From positions 682,001 to 746,000 of the forward strand of contig JARGXX010000086.1 in assembly GCA_030374765.1 (NCBI GenBank): a stretch of 64,000 nt of DNA, written 5' to 3'. The notes beneath the pieces were generated by a model, which made no database searches, had not been told where the DNA came from, and saw nothing but the letters and a program-made list of their open reading frames with translations. Position 1 is the stretch's first letter. Each line of letters opens with the position of its first letter. This document shows, piece after piece, positions 39,728 to 49,995 of this stretch. This DNA comes from Agarophyton chilense (lineage: Eukaryota > Rhodophyta > Florideophyceae > Gracilariales > Gracilariaceae). The position numbers and the translations under genes are program-made.

Positions 39728-40663
39728 CTATGTTACGGTAACGTCGCGCTTGCCCATGATTGCAGCCAACTTCTGAGCTGCTAGTGAAGGCTGATGACTT
39801 GCCATTATGGCCGAAATGACCGCAACGCCATCGACACCTGCGCGTTTGCAGAAGGCAACGTTGTGCTCGTTAATGCCGCCGATGGCAACCACCGGAATTC
39901 TGGAGTCAGTATGACGCACTAAGCGGCGTAGTTGGTCTTCGCCGAGAGCCTGCCCAGCATCAGGTTTGGAAGAGGTTGCGAACACTGGCCCTACACCGAT
40001 GTAATCTGCGCCATCAGCTATAGCAGTGTCAATTTCGTGCTCAGTGGCAGCAGAGACGCCGACGATTGCGTGGTTACCCAACAAGCGTCTGGCGGTTGAA
40101 ACGGATTGGTCGTCCTGGCCGAGATGGACGCCATCGGCGCCCAACAAAGCGGCGAGACGAATATCATCGTTGACGACGAAGGCGACATGGGCATGCTCTG
40201 TGATTTGGCGCAAGTGCTTCCCCAATTCGATTGACTGTTCGCGAGAAACGTTTTTGTCGCGCAGTCTACGGATTGGTCAGCGGGGAGTGGCTAGTGAAAA
40301 TGGGCCAAGCACGAATGACGCAGCTGGACGGGAGCTGGGCAAAAAGAAGCGTCAAACGTACTGCACAAAGGTGACTTGGTGCGGATGCGCTGCCGTGGGC
40401 ATGACTTGCGAGACTATCTGCTGCACACTGAGACGCGGCGCAGTGCGGCGGTCCGTGACCAAATACACGGACGGGTCGAAATTGCGGCGCGATACGCGCA
40501 TGCAAACGGCACGGCGAGGAAGGCATATCGGGCTAGGCCGTGGCATCCGACGCGGCGGGGACGGGGACGGGGACGGGGACGGTGCGCGGAACGCGGGGAA
40601 CGGGAGGCGAGCTACGAAAGCGGCGCGCTTGTACGCAACGGGCGAAGAGGGTGCGCCACACAT
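39728..40663 (-). CDS. thiE: Thiamine-phosphate synthase, plastid-targeted, two exons
   Basis: Exon 1 is 40,362-40,663, exon 2 is 39,728-40,265; the 96-nt intron (40,266-40,361) starts GTACGT and ends CGTAG, with a CTGAC element 12 nt before its end. Joining gives YLVTDRR..QVTFVQLRDKNVSRE, the ThiE start. Exon 2 carries AFVVNDDIRLAALLGADGVH, VSAATEHEIDTAIADGADYI, GPVFATSSKPDAG and IPVVAIGGI. The enzyme joins HMP-PP and thiazole phosphate to thiamine phosphate. Exon 1 encodes about 55 Arg/Pro/Ser-rich residues of a likely plastid transit peptide, with SPSPSPSP from an (ACGGGG)n repeat. Plants fuse this domain to a ThiD kinase; here it stands alone. The ATG chosen is the nearest upstream of the transit-like segment. 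Confidence 0.93.
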
Positions 40664-41105
40664 GGCGGGGAGCGTGGGGGCGCGTTTGACTGGTGCGACG
40701 GAAGGAGTTATGAAGGAACGAAAGGGCCCCTGGCATGTGTCGCCGTGTAAAGCACAACAAGCATGCGTTTCGGCACACGCATCGCTTGGCGCGAAATAAT
40801 CGTCTCTGCGCGCGCGTATGAACGTATGAACGCCCGGGGCGCAATCTTTGCGTCTTGCGGCATGTCGGAGCCACATGGCAGCAGCAGCACCTCGCTCGCC
40901 CCCCTGCGCGCCAGTCCGCCGCAATCCCAACCATATCTGCTCACTACCGAACGAGCCGTCGGTACACGCGTCCGCGCCGAGTCTCCCGTTCCCTTCCCCC
41001 CCTTCCCCCCCTTCCCCCCCTTCCCCCCCTTGCCCCCCTTCCCCTGCACCTTTTTGCGCACCGCGCACCGATCCTTCAAGCCCGCCGCACTCTTCTCCGT
41101 CTTCT
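40664..41105. promoter_or_regulatory. Divergent region (ThiE / PARP) with polypyrimidine tract
   Basis: 442 bp between divergent starts. On the + strand a tract of repeated CCCCCCTT units spans about 40,997-41,040, shortly before the PARP start; the mirror is a purine tract on the other strand. Such tracts are common in 5' leaders and promoters. An in-frame ATG at 40,875 would extend PARP by 77 low-complexity residues. Confidence 0.5.
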
Positions 41106-44100
41106 ATGCTTATGACCGTTCCGGACCTGACCAAACCGCGCCGTCTGTTGCGCCGCTCCCACTTCTGGCAAGTGCACCTGCGCGGAACCGTCGTCGTCAC
41201 CCGTCACGGCAAGGGTCTTGGCCTTCACGGCGGTCGAGAGACCGTGCGCCACTTCTCAGACGCCCAGGAGGCCTCCAAGTGGGCCGTTGACACCTTCGTC
41301 TCAAAGATGGCTGACGGATATCTCCCTCCGGAACAGTTTCACGACTTGCGCACTGCGGAAGCGCACCAAGTCTCTCAGAAAAACAACATTGATATCGCAA
41401 ACGACCACAACCAAATCACCGAACCCCCACCGCGCAAACAGCCTGACTCGACGCAACCCTCACTCCACCCCAAACAATCCGAAGCTTCGGAGCAATTGCA
41501 CGTAGCTGCCAAGCCTCAGAGACCCGCACAGTCCGAAAGCATCCAGCCAGCCGATCAATCTCAGCAGCGTGAGGCTCCTATTACGAAACCAGAGATTAGC
41601 CGAATACAACAGCCCAACAAGGCCGATCAACCAAGGCAAGACGAACAACCCGACCCTAGCGCGCAGCCCAGAATAAGTGCACGGCCCCAGCTGGTCGAAG
41701 AGGGTAAACCACAGTCCGAGTCGAAGGGGCACCGCGAGCAGAAGGCCCAAGGAAAGCCAATCGCGCAAGTCAAACCGAGCGTACAAGGAAACCACAGCGA
41801 GCAAGGGAAGCCGACCAACCAAGCAGATCCTATCGTGAATGTCAAACCAGGCGAACAACGAAAATCAAGCGACCATGGAAATCTGATGGAGCAAAGCAAA
41901 TCGGGAGAGCAAGACAAGCTCCGCGAACAAGACCGTCCGAGCGAGCAAAGTCACCAAAGCGAACAAAGAAAACAAACCGAGCAACACAAACCGAGCGAGC
42001 AACACAAACCGAGCGAGCAGCACAAACCGAGCGAGCAGCACAACCCGAACGAGCAACATAAACCAAACGAGCAGCACAACCCGAACGAGCAACATAAACC
42101 AAACGAGCAACACAAACCGAACGAGCAAGGCGAACCGAGCGAACAAGGCAAGCCTAGCGAGAGAGCCCAGCCGAACGATAGAGACAAGCCAGATGAGCAT
42201 GGCAGGCTGGGTGATAAGGGCAAGCCGGGTGAGCAGGACAAGCCGAAAGAGCAAGGCATTGATCAGAGCAAGCCGGATGAGCAGCTCAACCCAGGTGAGC
42301 AACGCAAGCCGGGCGATCAGAGCAAGGCGAAAGACGCTGAGAAGCAGCGCGGACAGAGCATGCAAAGCGAACATAACCGACAGCGTAAACCTGAGCAGGC
42401 CGGTACATACGAGAACGTGAAACAATCTGAGAATACCGGACAGCTGAAGCAAGTCGAACACTCGAAGAAGTCCGAGCCGAAGCAATCACAAGCACTCAAA
42501 CATGCCGTACAGTTCAGCAAACCCGACCACAACCATGTCCGCGCTCAGAACGAAAAACTCAAAGCATTACCCTCGACACCATCCAAACATGGGAATCTAC
42601 CAAATGCAGCCCATCATCCACAACCCGCCATAACACCAACATCGATCCGTAGATCCGGTCGTAAGCGTTCTGCTCCTGCGCCCTACGTTGCAGAGTCCGC
42701 CTCTCGCCCGCGACCTCGTCGACGAACATCGGAACATTCCGCCCTCAGTGATCCTGATCCTGCTTCTCCTGCGCCGAGAATCCCTTCGAAATTCGATCTC
42801 GAAAAAGGCTCTCCTAAAGGTGATGAAGAGCAGGATGTTATTGAAATCGACACCCACAGTCCCACGGCGACATCTCCACTAACCACAGCACGGGGAAATG
42901 CTAAAAACAAACCTCGGAAACGGGGTACTAAGCGCACAGCTCGAGGCAGAGCTCAAGTTGTGGTCAAAAGCCCCACCGCCAAGAAGCACAAGCGCCCTTC
43001 GAGAAGCTTGCTTCCCCTTCCAGAGAACGTTTCCCTCGGTGTAGTGGATCAATCAAGCGGTGTCGATAACGGTGTTATATACACAGAGGAAACGAATTCT
43101 GGAGAACCTGATGTCTTCGATGTATTGTTAGTTTATATCGACAAGTATACTCACACGGATAAGTTCATTGTTCTGCAGCTAATTCATGATCCTAGCTCTG
43201 AGTCACCATATGTCCTGTTCGAAAAGATTGGACGCACGGGCTCTGAGGGCCAATCGCTTCGAATAGATTTTACGACGAATAGTTTACATGAAGCCAGGGA
43301 GGAGTTTGTTCGACGCTTTTGCGATTATACAGGACTTTCTTGGGCATCCCGCCATGAAGCTCCAGTTCCTGGAAGGTACAGATTCGCAAAACAGGATTAC
43401 GAGCTTAAGTTTAAAGTGCTTTTTCTCGCCGATCCTCACTGGCAGTATTGGGTGGACGAAGGTGAAAACAGGAAACCCAAAAAGTGGCTAGACTACAACG
43501 AAGAAGATAGCATGCTTGCTGAGGAGCTTCAAATGGAGTTCTCTGCCAATCCATGGCTCGCAGAACGAATAGTTCAGAATGGTTCACATTACGATCTCGT
43601 TAATTTGGAAACTATGACTACTACCGAGGTCGGCCATCCGAACAGCAGCGTCCACCACTTTAGGAGGGCGACTGTAAGTGAGAAACCTAAATCTAGGCGG
43701 AGCAGCAGCGAGAACCAACCCAGCACCATGGTTTCCGCGAGGCAAGCAACAAGCATTCAATCGGCGAGAGATGGGGTTGGGATGGACAATCCCGCCGCCA
43801 TTCAACCTCATATGCGACAAGAAGCAAGCAAGACACGGCCACAAGCACAGATAGCACCTCCGATGGTAGCGAACAGAGCAGAGACAGAATCACAACTACC
43901 AGCGGTTTTAAAAGTTCCAAACGTCGCTCCAGTGCCAACTTCATTGTTTTCTGTTTCTCCGATTGCTCATAGTGCTGTGATGTCCCAAGCGCTACTGGCA
44001 TCGGCCTCAATGGTATCTCATCCGGCTACACAAACGCTTCCAGTCAATCCTTTGATGCATCCCATCCCTGGCACAATTCGAACGGGATCTGTTACCATGC

Positions 44101-45362
44101 CCATTCCGCAGGTCGGACTCACTAACCATACCCATAACGGGTCTATACCGACCTCCATCCATCCCTCACTTGTCGACAGAAATGTGGTTGGCGGCGTGGA
44201 GGGTGGGCTTTTACAGCTAGACAGCCGTGCGAAGCTGGCAAGTGGGGCGGAACCGTTGTTAATGAATATTGCCATGCATCAGCGAAGCTCTCACTTTCTA
44301 CAATCCTCTCTTCCTAACCCCACAAAAGCCCTTATTAACCTCTTATTCGATAACGAGACTCACACAAGCTCGTTAAAACGGTTTGGTATTGACATTCGGT
44401 TATTGCCGCTCAACCATTTGACTGCGAAGCAAGTTCAACAAGGTGTTTCTGTTCTTGAACAGATCGAAACGGCTCTTACGCACAGCGCAAGTTTTCCGCG
44501 TGCGGAACTGGAGCGATTATCAACAAAGTTTTATGCCGTGTTGCCACACAACTTTGAAAACAGACGGCCACTGATTATTCATAGAATTGAATTGCTGCAG
44601 CGATGTTATGATATGTGCATTGTGTTGTTTCACATGGTGCAAGCGTTGTCTATTCTGACTACAGCGAGGACAAAGATAGGGGCTTTGGGAGGACAAAAAT
44701 ATGTACCCAATCTTCCAGAGCAACTGTATAACTTGCTGAATGTGGACATGAATGTTGTGCTCCCCGGATCCGAGGAACACTTGATTATATCAGAAGCGTT
44801 CCACCAGACAAAAGGGGTATTCACTACATCAGAATTAGTGAGCATTTGGCGGGTTGATCGGCAGGGGGACGTTGAACGCTTCTCGAGATTGAACTTGGTG
44901 AACCATGCACTGCTGTGGTCAGGATGTCATATTGGATCGGTACCGTCGATTCTGATGAATGGGTTACAAATCGTTGGACACAGTGGTGGCCGTCTGGGCA
45001 AGGGCATTTACTGTGCATCTGAAAGTGGGAAGAGTCTACAGTGTACTGTTCCTGAAAGTGGAAGTCAAATCGGGTGTATGTTTCTTGTGGAAGCGGCGCT
45101 AGGAAGAAGCTACGAAGTGTTTGAGGACCAAAGCTTTTTGCTGTCTCCACCTCACGGATTCAATTCTTTGAGAGCGTGTGGAAGAAGGGCGCCTGCAGGA
45201 TATAAGAATGTTCGCTTGGATAACGTACCCGTGAGTATCGCGGTGATGGGGGCGCAACCGCAGATGAACGCTGCTCAAAGCAGCTTTTCACAGGACGAGT
45301 TTGTTGTGTATGACGAAGCGCAAGTTCGGCTACGATATGTTGTGACTGTAAAGAAGAAGTAG
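41106..45362 (+). CDS. PARP-family protein with two WGR-like domains and a Q/K/E/P repeat linker
   Basis: 1418 aa from ATG 41,106 (40,875 also possible). A WGR-like domain near 10-75 (HFWQVHLRGTVVVTRHGKGL) is followed by a hydrophilic linker with 6-residue repeats of (S/N)EQHKP type near 290-345 and a basic stretch near 515-640. A second WGR domain spans about 655-770 (YTHTDKFIVLQLIHD, VLFEKIGRTG). The helical PARP regulatory domain lies near 1,070-1,180 (PLNHLTAKQVQQGVSVLEQI). The ADP-ribosyltransferase domain lies near 1,195-1,415. Its H-Y-E triad reads Ser1272 (LLWSG instead of LLWHG), Tyr1302 (GKGIYCA) and Glu1398 (DEFVVYD). The family modifies proteins with ADP-ribose from NAD+ at DNA breaks; loss of the NAD-anchoring His makes activity doubtful. 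Nuclear location is inferred. Confidence 0.92.
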   Translation: MLMTVPDLTKPRRLLRRSHFWQVHLRGTVVVTRHGKGLGLHGGRETVRHFSDAQEASKWAVDTFVSKMADGYLPPEQFHDLRTAEAHQVSQKNNIDIANDHNQITEPPPRKQPDSTQPSLHPKQSEASEQLHVAAKPQRPAQSESIQPADQSQQREAPITKPEISRIQQPNKADQPRQDEQPDPSAQPRISARPQLVEEGKPQSESKGHREQKAQGKPIAQVKPSVQGNHSEQGKPTNQADPIVNVKPGEQRKSSDHGNLMEQSKSGEQDKLREQDRPSEQSHQSEQRKQTEQHKPSEQHKPSEQHKPSEQHNPNEQHKPNEQHNPNEQHKPNEQHKPNEQGEPSEQGKPSERAQPNDRDKPDEHGRLGDKGKPGEQDKPKEQGIDQSKPDEQLNPGEQRKPGDQSKAKDAEKQRGQSMQSEHNRQRKPEQAGTYENVKQSENTGQLKQVEHSKKSEPKQSQALKHAVQFSKPDHNHVRAQNEKLKALPSTPSKHGNLPNAAHHPQPAITPTSIRRSGRKRSAPAPYVAESASRPRPRRRTSEHSALSDPDPASPAPRIPSKFDLEKGSPKGDEEQDVIEIDTHSPTATSPLTTARGNAKNKPRKRGTKRTARGRAQVVVKSPTAKKHKRPSRSLLPLPENVSLGVVDQSSGVDNGVIYTEETNSGEPDVFDVLLVYIDKYTHTDKFIVLQLIHDPSSESPYVLFEKIGRTGSEGQSLRIDFTTNSLHEAREEFVRRFCDYTGLSWASRHEAPVPGRYRFAKQDYELKFKVLFLADPHWQYWVDEGENRKPKKWLDYNEEDSMLAEELQMEFSANPWLAERIVQNGSHYDLVNLETMTTTEVGHPNSSVHHFRRATVSEKPKSRRSSSENQPSTMVSARQATSIQSARDGVGMDNPAAIQPHMRQEASKTRPQAQIAPPMVANRAETESQLPAVLKVPNVAPVPTSLFSVSPIAHSAVMSQALLASASMVSHPATQTLPVNPLMHPIPGTIRTGSVTMPIPQVGLTNHTHNGSIPTSIHPSLVDRNVVGGVEGGLLQLDSRAKLASGAEPLLMNIAMHQRSSHFLQSSLPNPTKALINLLFDNETHTSSLKRFGIDIRLLPLNHLTAKQVQQGVSVLEQIETALTHSASFPRAELERLSTKFYAVLPHNFENRRPLIIHRIELLQRCYDMCIVLFHMVQALSILTTARTKIGALGGQKYVPNLPEQLYNLLNVDMNVVLPGSEEHLIISEAFHQTKGVFTTSELVSIWRVDRQGDVERFSRLNLVNHALLWSGCHIGSVPSILMNGLQIVGHSGGRLGKGIYCASESGKSLQCTVPESGSQIGCMFLVEAALGRSYEVFEDQSFLLSPPHGFNSLRACGRRAPAGYKNVRLDNVPVSIAVMGAQPQMNAAQSSFSQDEFVVYDEAQVRLRYVVTVKKK
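41976..42128 (+). repeat. 18-bp coding minisatellite in the PARP linker
   Basis: About eight imperfect copies of an 18-bp unit (GAGCAACACAAACCGAGC and variants) encode alternating SEQHKP and NEQHNP/NEQHKP hexapeptides. Related, more diverged EQxKPxE repeats continue on both sides. Confidence 0.9.
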
Positions 45363-46415
45363 GAACGCTAAGTGTTGATTGTAGCAACATGTGAGGAGAA
45401 ACTGGGAAGCGCGAGCCAAATTATTCGTTTGATTGTCGTGGAGGGTGCGTGGTGGATAGCTCTGCTCGTGGTCTGCAATGTAGGCTCTGCAATGTAGGCT
45501 CTGCAATGTGGTTTGTTGTTCTGATCTGAATAGCATCGTATATTCGCAATCGCTTGACGCGTGTAATATTCAGTTCTAAAAGTGCTCAAGCATTTGCAAG
45601 CCGAATGACACCGGGGGGGGGGGGGGCTCGTGTGGTGCCCAAGAATGGTGGTATGCATTGGCGGAGTCGCGAGTGGTGGATTAGGTGCGCATTGCTCACC
45701 TGCGCGAGTTAGGCACGTGCGGGCCGGTAGACGCAGGTGGACACGAGAGTTGTGGGGCGGGGAGGAGGGGTTTTCTCTGCGGGGAAGAAAAATGTTGTTT
45801 TGAGGGAGACGCGGAACGTGGGCAAGGGAAGACAAGGAGCGAATGCGGAGCTTTCGGTGGCGGGAGGGTAGCGTTGTAGCGCGAAGAGGAGAAAGATAAG
45901 TGCTTGCGGAACGGGACGGTTGCGCGCGGGGTAGATAGTAGCCCTTGGTGGTAAGATGTAAACTTGCCAGAAAGATCCGTTAGCGCGACGGCGACGGCCA
46001 AGAAGCGTGGTAGGGAGCGTCGAACGCACAAGACGGGCGATGCGCGCTGACTTGTCGTTGGCACGCTGGCACGGTGTCATTGGCGAGTGCCGCGCAGCCG
46101 CGCAGCCGCGCCTGCCGTCAGTGCTGACACGCCGCCTGTGACGTCATGGCATGGCCGTCTCACAGCGCGCTCTCTCGAACGTTGCGACTCGCACCTGGCG
46201 ACGACGCGATGTTGTGCACCACGCGGTGGCTCCTCGTTCCAAAACGCTCAACACTCGCGACTTATGCGCCCGTCGCTTTGATAACGGTCCCCGCTTCTCA
46301 CCATCCGCCCGCCCCCCGCCCCTCGAAAGCCACTCGCGGTACCACCGGCCTCCCCATTTAGGCGCGTGAGGCGGCGTTGTGGCGTCTGTGCTACGCGCCC
46401 GCGCGCCGCTTGCAG
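45363..46415. other. Intergenic region
   Basis: About 1.05 kb between PARP and the first six-TM gene, both on the + strand. Contains a run of 13-14 G near 45,612-45,626 and the 14-bp repeat listed separately. No gene recognised. Confidence 0.4.
45472..45510 (+). repeat. 14-bp tandem repeat, about 2.8 copies
   Basis: TCTGCAATGTAGGC occurs twice exactly and a third time in part (TCTGCAATGTGG), 110 bp after the PARP stop. Confidence 0.9.
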
Positions 46416-47231
46416 ATGACTCCCATGGCTTCTGCTACGCCACATGCGCCCGACCGCTTGCCGCCGCCGCCCCGCTTCTGGGGCCCGTTTCGTCCGGTGT
46501 TTGGCGGCCACACTCTGTTTGAGGCGGCCACTTCGTGCTTTCTGCCCACGTTTGTTGTGTTTTTGTGGCGCTTTTTGTTCGCGTGCTTCTTGGTTACCAT
46601 TTTGGTCACCTACGCTGTCATGGGCATCAACGTTTACAGATTCGAGTCGTTTGGCGTGTGGGTGCATATCGGCTTGGCGCTGTCCTTCTTCTTGCTCTCC
46701 ATGTGCTCGTTCCTCTTCCTGGTGCAGAAGGAGCATCCGCCGCTCTCTTCTCCTCTGGCGTGCCTTTCCGTCGTTTTGCATCAAATGTTTGCCACGTCCG
46801 TGGTGTTTTTCGCCGCTGCATACTGGGCGTTCCTGCGCGATTATTCGAAACACATTCACATGGCGGAGCTGGTTCAGAACGCAGCCAATGTGGCCATGGT
46901 GCTCATTGACCTCCTGCTCGCGCTGCGCATCCAGTTCAAGCTGGTGTATTGTCTGTGCTTTGTGTCATTCGCTGTAACGTATCTCATTTTCGTGTGGGTG
47001 CGCTTTGCAATCATCAATGATTTCGTGTACGACTTTCTCGACTATCGAACGCACGCAAAGGGTATCACCGTGGCACACTACCTCGGGGGCTTGGCGTGGG
47101 CTATACTGGCCTCTTTCGGAGTCTTTTTGATATCGCGGCTCAGCCGACTGCCTTGTGTCAAGGATCGCTCCACTTATTCGAAGGAAGGATCACCGGCATC
47201 TCACCTGAATCGATATTTTGCGTTTGTGTAA
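46416..47231 (+). CDS. Six-TM membrane protein A (lineage family, tentatively Rolling-stone/AIG1-like)
   Basis: 271 aa from ATG 46,416. A Pro-rich N-terminus (RLPPPPRFWGPFRPVFGG) is followed by about six hydrophobic helices near 44-68, 78-100, 117-135, 150-170, 173-195 and 222-243. The family signature is in helices 4-5: NAANVAMVLIDLLLALRIQF then KLVYCLCFVSFAVTYLIFVW. The same order N/H-x-x-N...D-LLS/LAL..(F)..L-Y is found in proteins B, C and D of this array. It resembles the organisation of Rolling-stone and AIG1/FAR-17a membrane proteins, but this is a weak resemblance. Function unknown; the C-terminus is short and cytosolic-looking. Confidence 0.72.
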   Translation: MTPMASATPHAPDRLPPPPRFWGPFRPVFGGHTLFEAATSCFLPTFVVFLWRFLFACFLVTILVTYAVMGINVYRFESFGVWVHIGLALSFFLLSMCSFLFLVQKEHPPLSSPLACLSVVLHQMFATSVVFFAAAYWAFLRDYSKHIHMAELVQNAANVAMVLIDLLLALRIQFKLVYCLCFVSFAVTYLIFVWVRFAIINDFVYDFLDYRTHAKGITVAHYLGGLAWAILASFGVFLISRLSRLPCVKDRSTYSKEGSPASHLNRYFAFV

Positions 47232-49995
47232 CTTGGAGAACGTGCGCGTACTTTGGCTGCTTTGCACCAGAACATGCATGTTGTTTGGTTGACACTGTAC
47301 GACACTGCTGAATGCGTTTTTCAACTGGCAACAGCCTTATCTCAACAGATACAAGAAGACGACGCGCAGTCGCAGAGACACGAGCTCCGGCGTGTAGTAA
47401 GCTCGAGGACGATTGGCCATTGCGTACACTGGCATTGCGCGCATTAGCATTGCGTGCACAAGCATTGAATGCACAAGCATTGAATGCACTGGCAATGCGC
47501 CGAGCGCTCGCCATGAGCAAGTGACTCAGTTGGTAACTTAATGATGTACGGCGAGCACGCGTCGGTACATGTCCGCGAGGTTGAGAGCCGGTGTATGTAG
47601 AAGGCGTTGTGCGACAGATATCAATTTGATCGCGCTCTGCGAGACTGTAATTACTACTGTAAAGAGCGATGCGTGCTCGCTCCATCGACTCGGACAAAAG
47701 TTGTGGAAGCAATCCTACCATTGAAACGCTTTGTGTGTTTTGATACTCCCACGGTAAGTCAACCTTACGCTCTCCGTATAAAGCATCCCTCACGCGCGGT
47801 TGTCACAATCGACGCCGCGGACAGACACTCGGACCCGGATTACAGCTGTATGTTTACTGGCCCGCCCAGCTTCTTGGCGTTGAGGCACAGTCAGCAGCAT
47901 ACAGTTACTTGGTCGTGGGCGTCGTAGATACGCTATAAAAGCCATGTGGTGCTTCAAATCATCGCTTCGATGAGTATCTGCCAGCTACAAAATCTTATTT
48001 TGCAGTCGTGCAGCACACTCGCACACAGAAACTACCTTACTACCTCCAACGTCGCTCTAGAAACACAATTCCCGTAACGTGTTTTATACTCTTTGCTGCA
48101 AGTCGCAAAACTCATGTCCAAACCGCACAAACAAAAACTGTTCTCCATTGCTCGAAAACTTGTTGGTGTGCTTCAAAAATGTATCAAGCCTCAAGTGATG
48201 AGGTCACGCGTTGGCGTGTCTGCTCCGCATGTCAGCTGATCTTTAATAATCTACTTTTAGAAAGCCACCACTTTTTGCAAACGTTGTGTTTCCACTGTCT
48301 GTTTCTGCAACCCTTTGCACGTGAGCTGTTGACGATGAAACAACTTTGTATGCACCTCGTTGTATGTGCACACTCTGTCTGCCTCAAAGCATGCAAATCC
48401 ATTGTATCAATATCATGTCCAAGCTGAGAGAAATGCGTACCTGCGCTTTTTTATATGTCGAGCGGCAAGCTTGTTGATAGTCCTATGGACACGATTAATA
48501 CTGTCGGCATACAGTACACAAGCGCTGCAGTTACCAACTTAAAAACTCCACGGTGAACGCCGTCGGTGTCTGAGAAATCTTCAAACCTTGTGGCGGGCGC
48601 GCTTCAAAAGTTGAGTTTGAAGCCCCCCGCCGTTTTCGTTGATGCTGTGCATAGTGACCACGTAAAGTATGTAAATGTATGTACTACTTGTAGCAACATA
48701 TGTAAAGATACCACGCCTTGAACACGTATCGTTCCATTATTTTAATCACTTCAAGCTTTTGCACCATCTTTCGTGCATTGGTGCCACCACTGTCGCAGCC
48801 GCTTGCAGCTTTTCCTCGCCGTCTCCAGGCGCCGCGCGAAAGCACGTCGAGTAACTTCACTACGATACGTCAAGTTACCGCGCTGTCGGGCCGTCGCGGA
48901 GATTGCCAATGCCGACGTCTTTTTTTTTTTTTTTTCTTTTTTCGCGTTCGTTTATATTACACCGGTGTGGTACTTTCCCTTCGCAACGTGTGAGGGGTTT
49001 TTTTTTGGGCCCGACATCATGTCGGTGTGTTCAAGAATACAAGAAAAACGATGAAAAGAGAAGACACCGGTGCTGGTCAGTTTTTTTGTCCCCTGCACCA
49101 GGTGTTGGTATGATAAGCTCAAGTTGAGATGCGTGCGGTGCTGAGCTGAAACATTTTGTCATCCCTAACAGACGTTGATTATGTTTCAACTGCTTGCTGT
49201 GCACTACGCTCGGGGTGAAACCAATGGCGGGCAACTTTTCGATATTGTCATCGAAACTACGAAGGGTACAACATGTGCAATCCCAATCTACGCTGAAAGA
49301 GAAAACCATCCTCGCCGGTTGTTGGTGATCAGCATTTGTTATCTCTCCGCGGCTCCATTAAACATAGGCTGTGTGTTCGTGAGCCAAACTCACGCGAGTC
49401 GCGAGACGCACAACTATTAATGAACAGCACGTGTGATAAACGCTGCGATGGATGTTGAAGGGAAGCAAAATGGAAGCCACATGAAAAAAACATATCACGT
49501 GGGCTCTTCCGACTGCGGTGGTACGGATTTTTGGTTGCTGGAGCGGGGGATGTACTTGTCGGGGCTCAGAAAGCGAGCTGAGTGATAATTGTTCATGCAT
49601 GGCGGATCTGTTGTGCCTGCGAGGCTCTGCGTCAGTGTGAGATGTGGAAAACAGGAAGAAAAAAGTGCGGATCGCGAGGCAGCGTATGAGAAGACGTTGG
49701 GTATGTACTCTTTAAGGATGACATAAATGGACGGCAAGGACAGTGTTTGACATGAAGTTGCACATGTGGAAAAAGTATGATCTCTCAAGTGCATGCGGGG
49801 CTTGGTCAAAAACCAAAAGCCGAACGATGATGTGGCGCTCCCTGTAGCTAGCCAGCTAGCCAGCGAAGACTTAGAGAAAGCGCAGCCAAACAGTGCATCT
49901 CCCCAAACGCCACCTTCAGCACGCCATCGGTGTAAACCACGCGCGCCTCCACAGTCGCTCACAATTCAACGTATTCACACACACACACACACACA
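47232..49995. other. Gene-poor spacer between membrane-protein genes A and B
   Basis: 2.76 kb without a recognisable gene. Near 47,420-47,510 there are short imperfect repeats of GCATTGAATGCACAA/GCATTGCGCGCATTA type. A T-rich tract lies at about 48,919-48,947 and a (CA)n run at 49,977-49,994 immediately before the next ATG. Confidence 0.5.

Noticed and set aside
40875-41105. 77-residue N-terminal extension of PARP
   Set aside because: Encoded by a polypyrimidine tract (PSPPSPPSPP); more likely 5' leader, although the upstream ATG cannot be excluded.
45612-45626. Poly-G run as functional element
   Set aside because: Homopolymer; could be a simple slippage tract or sequencing artefact, no further support.
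47158-47793. Long minus-strand frame with FNACAFNACARNANARN repeats
   Set aside because: The repeats come from a simple GCATTG-type DNA repeat and the frame overlaps the end of membrane protein A; no family resemblance.
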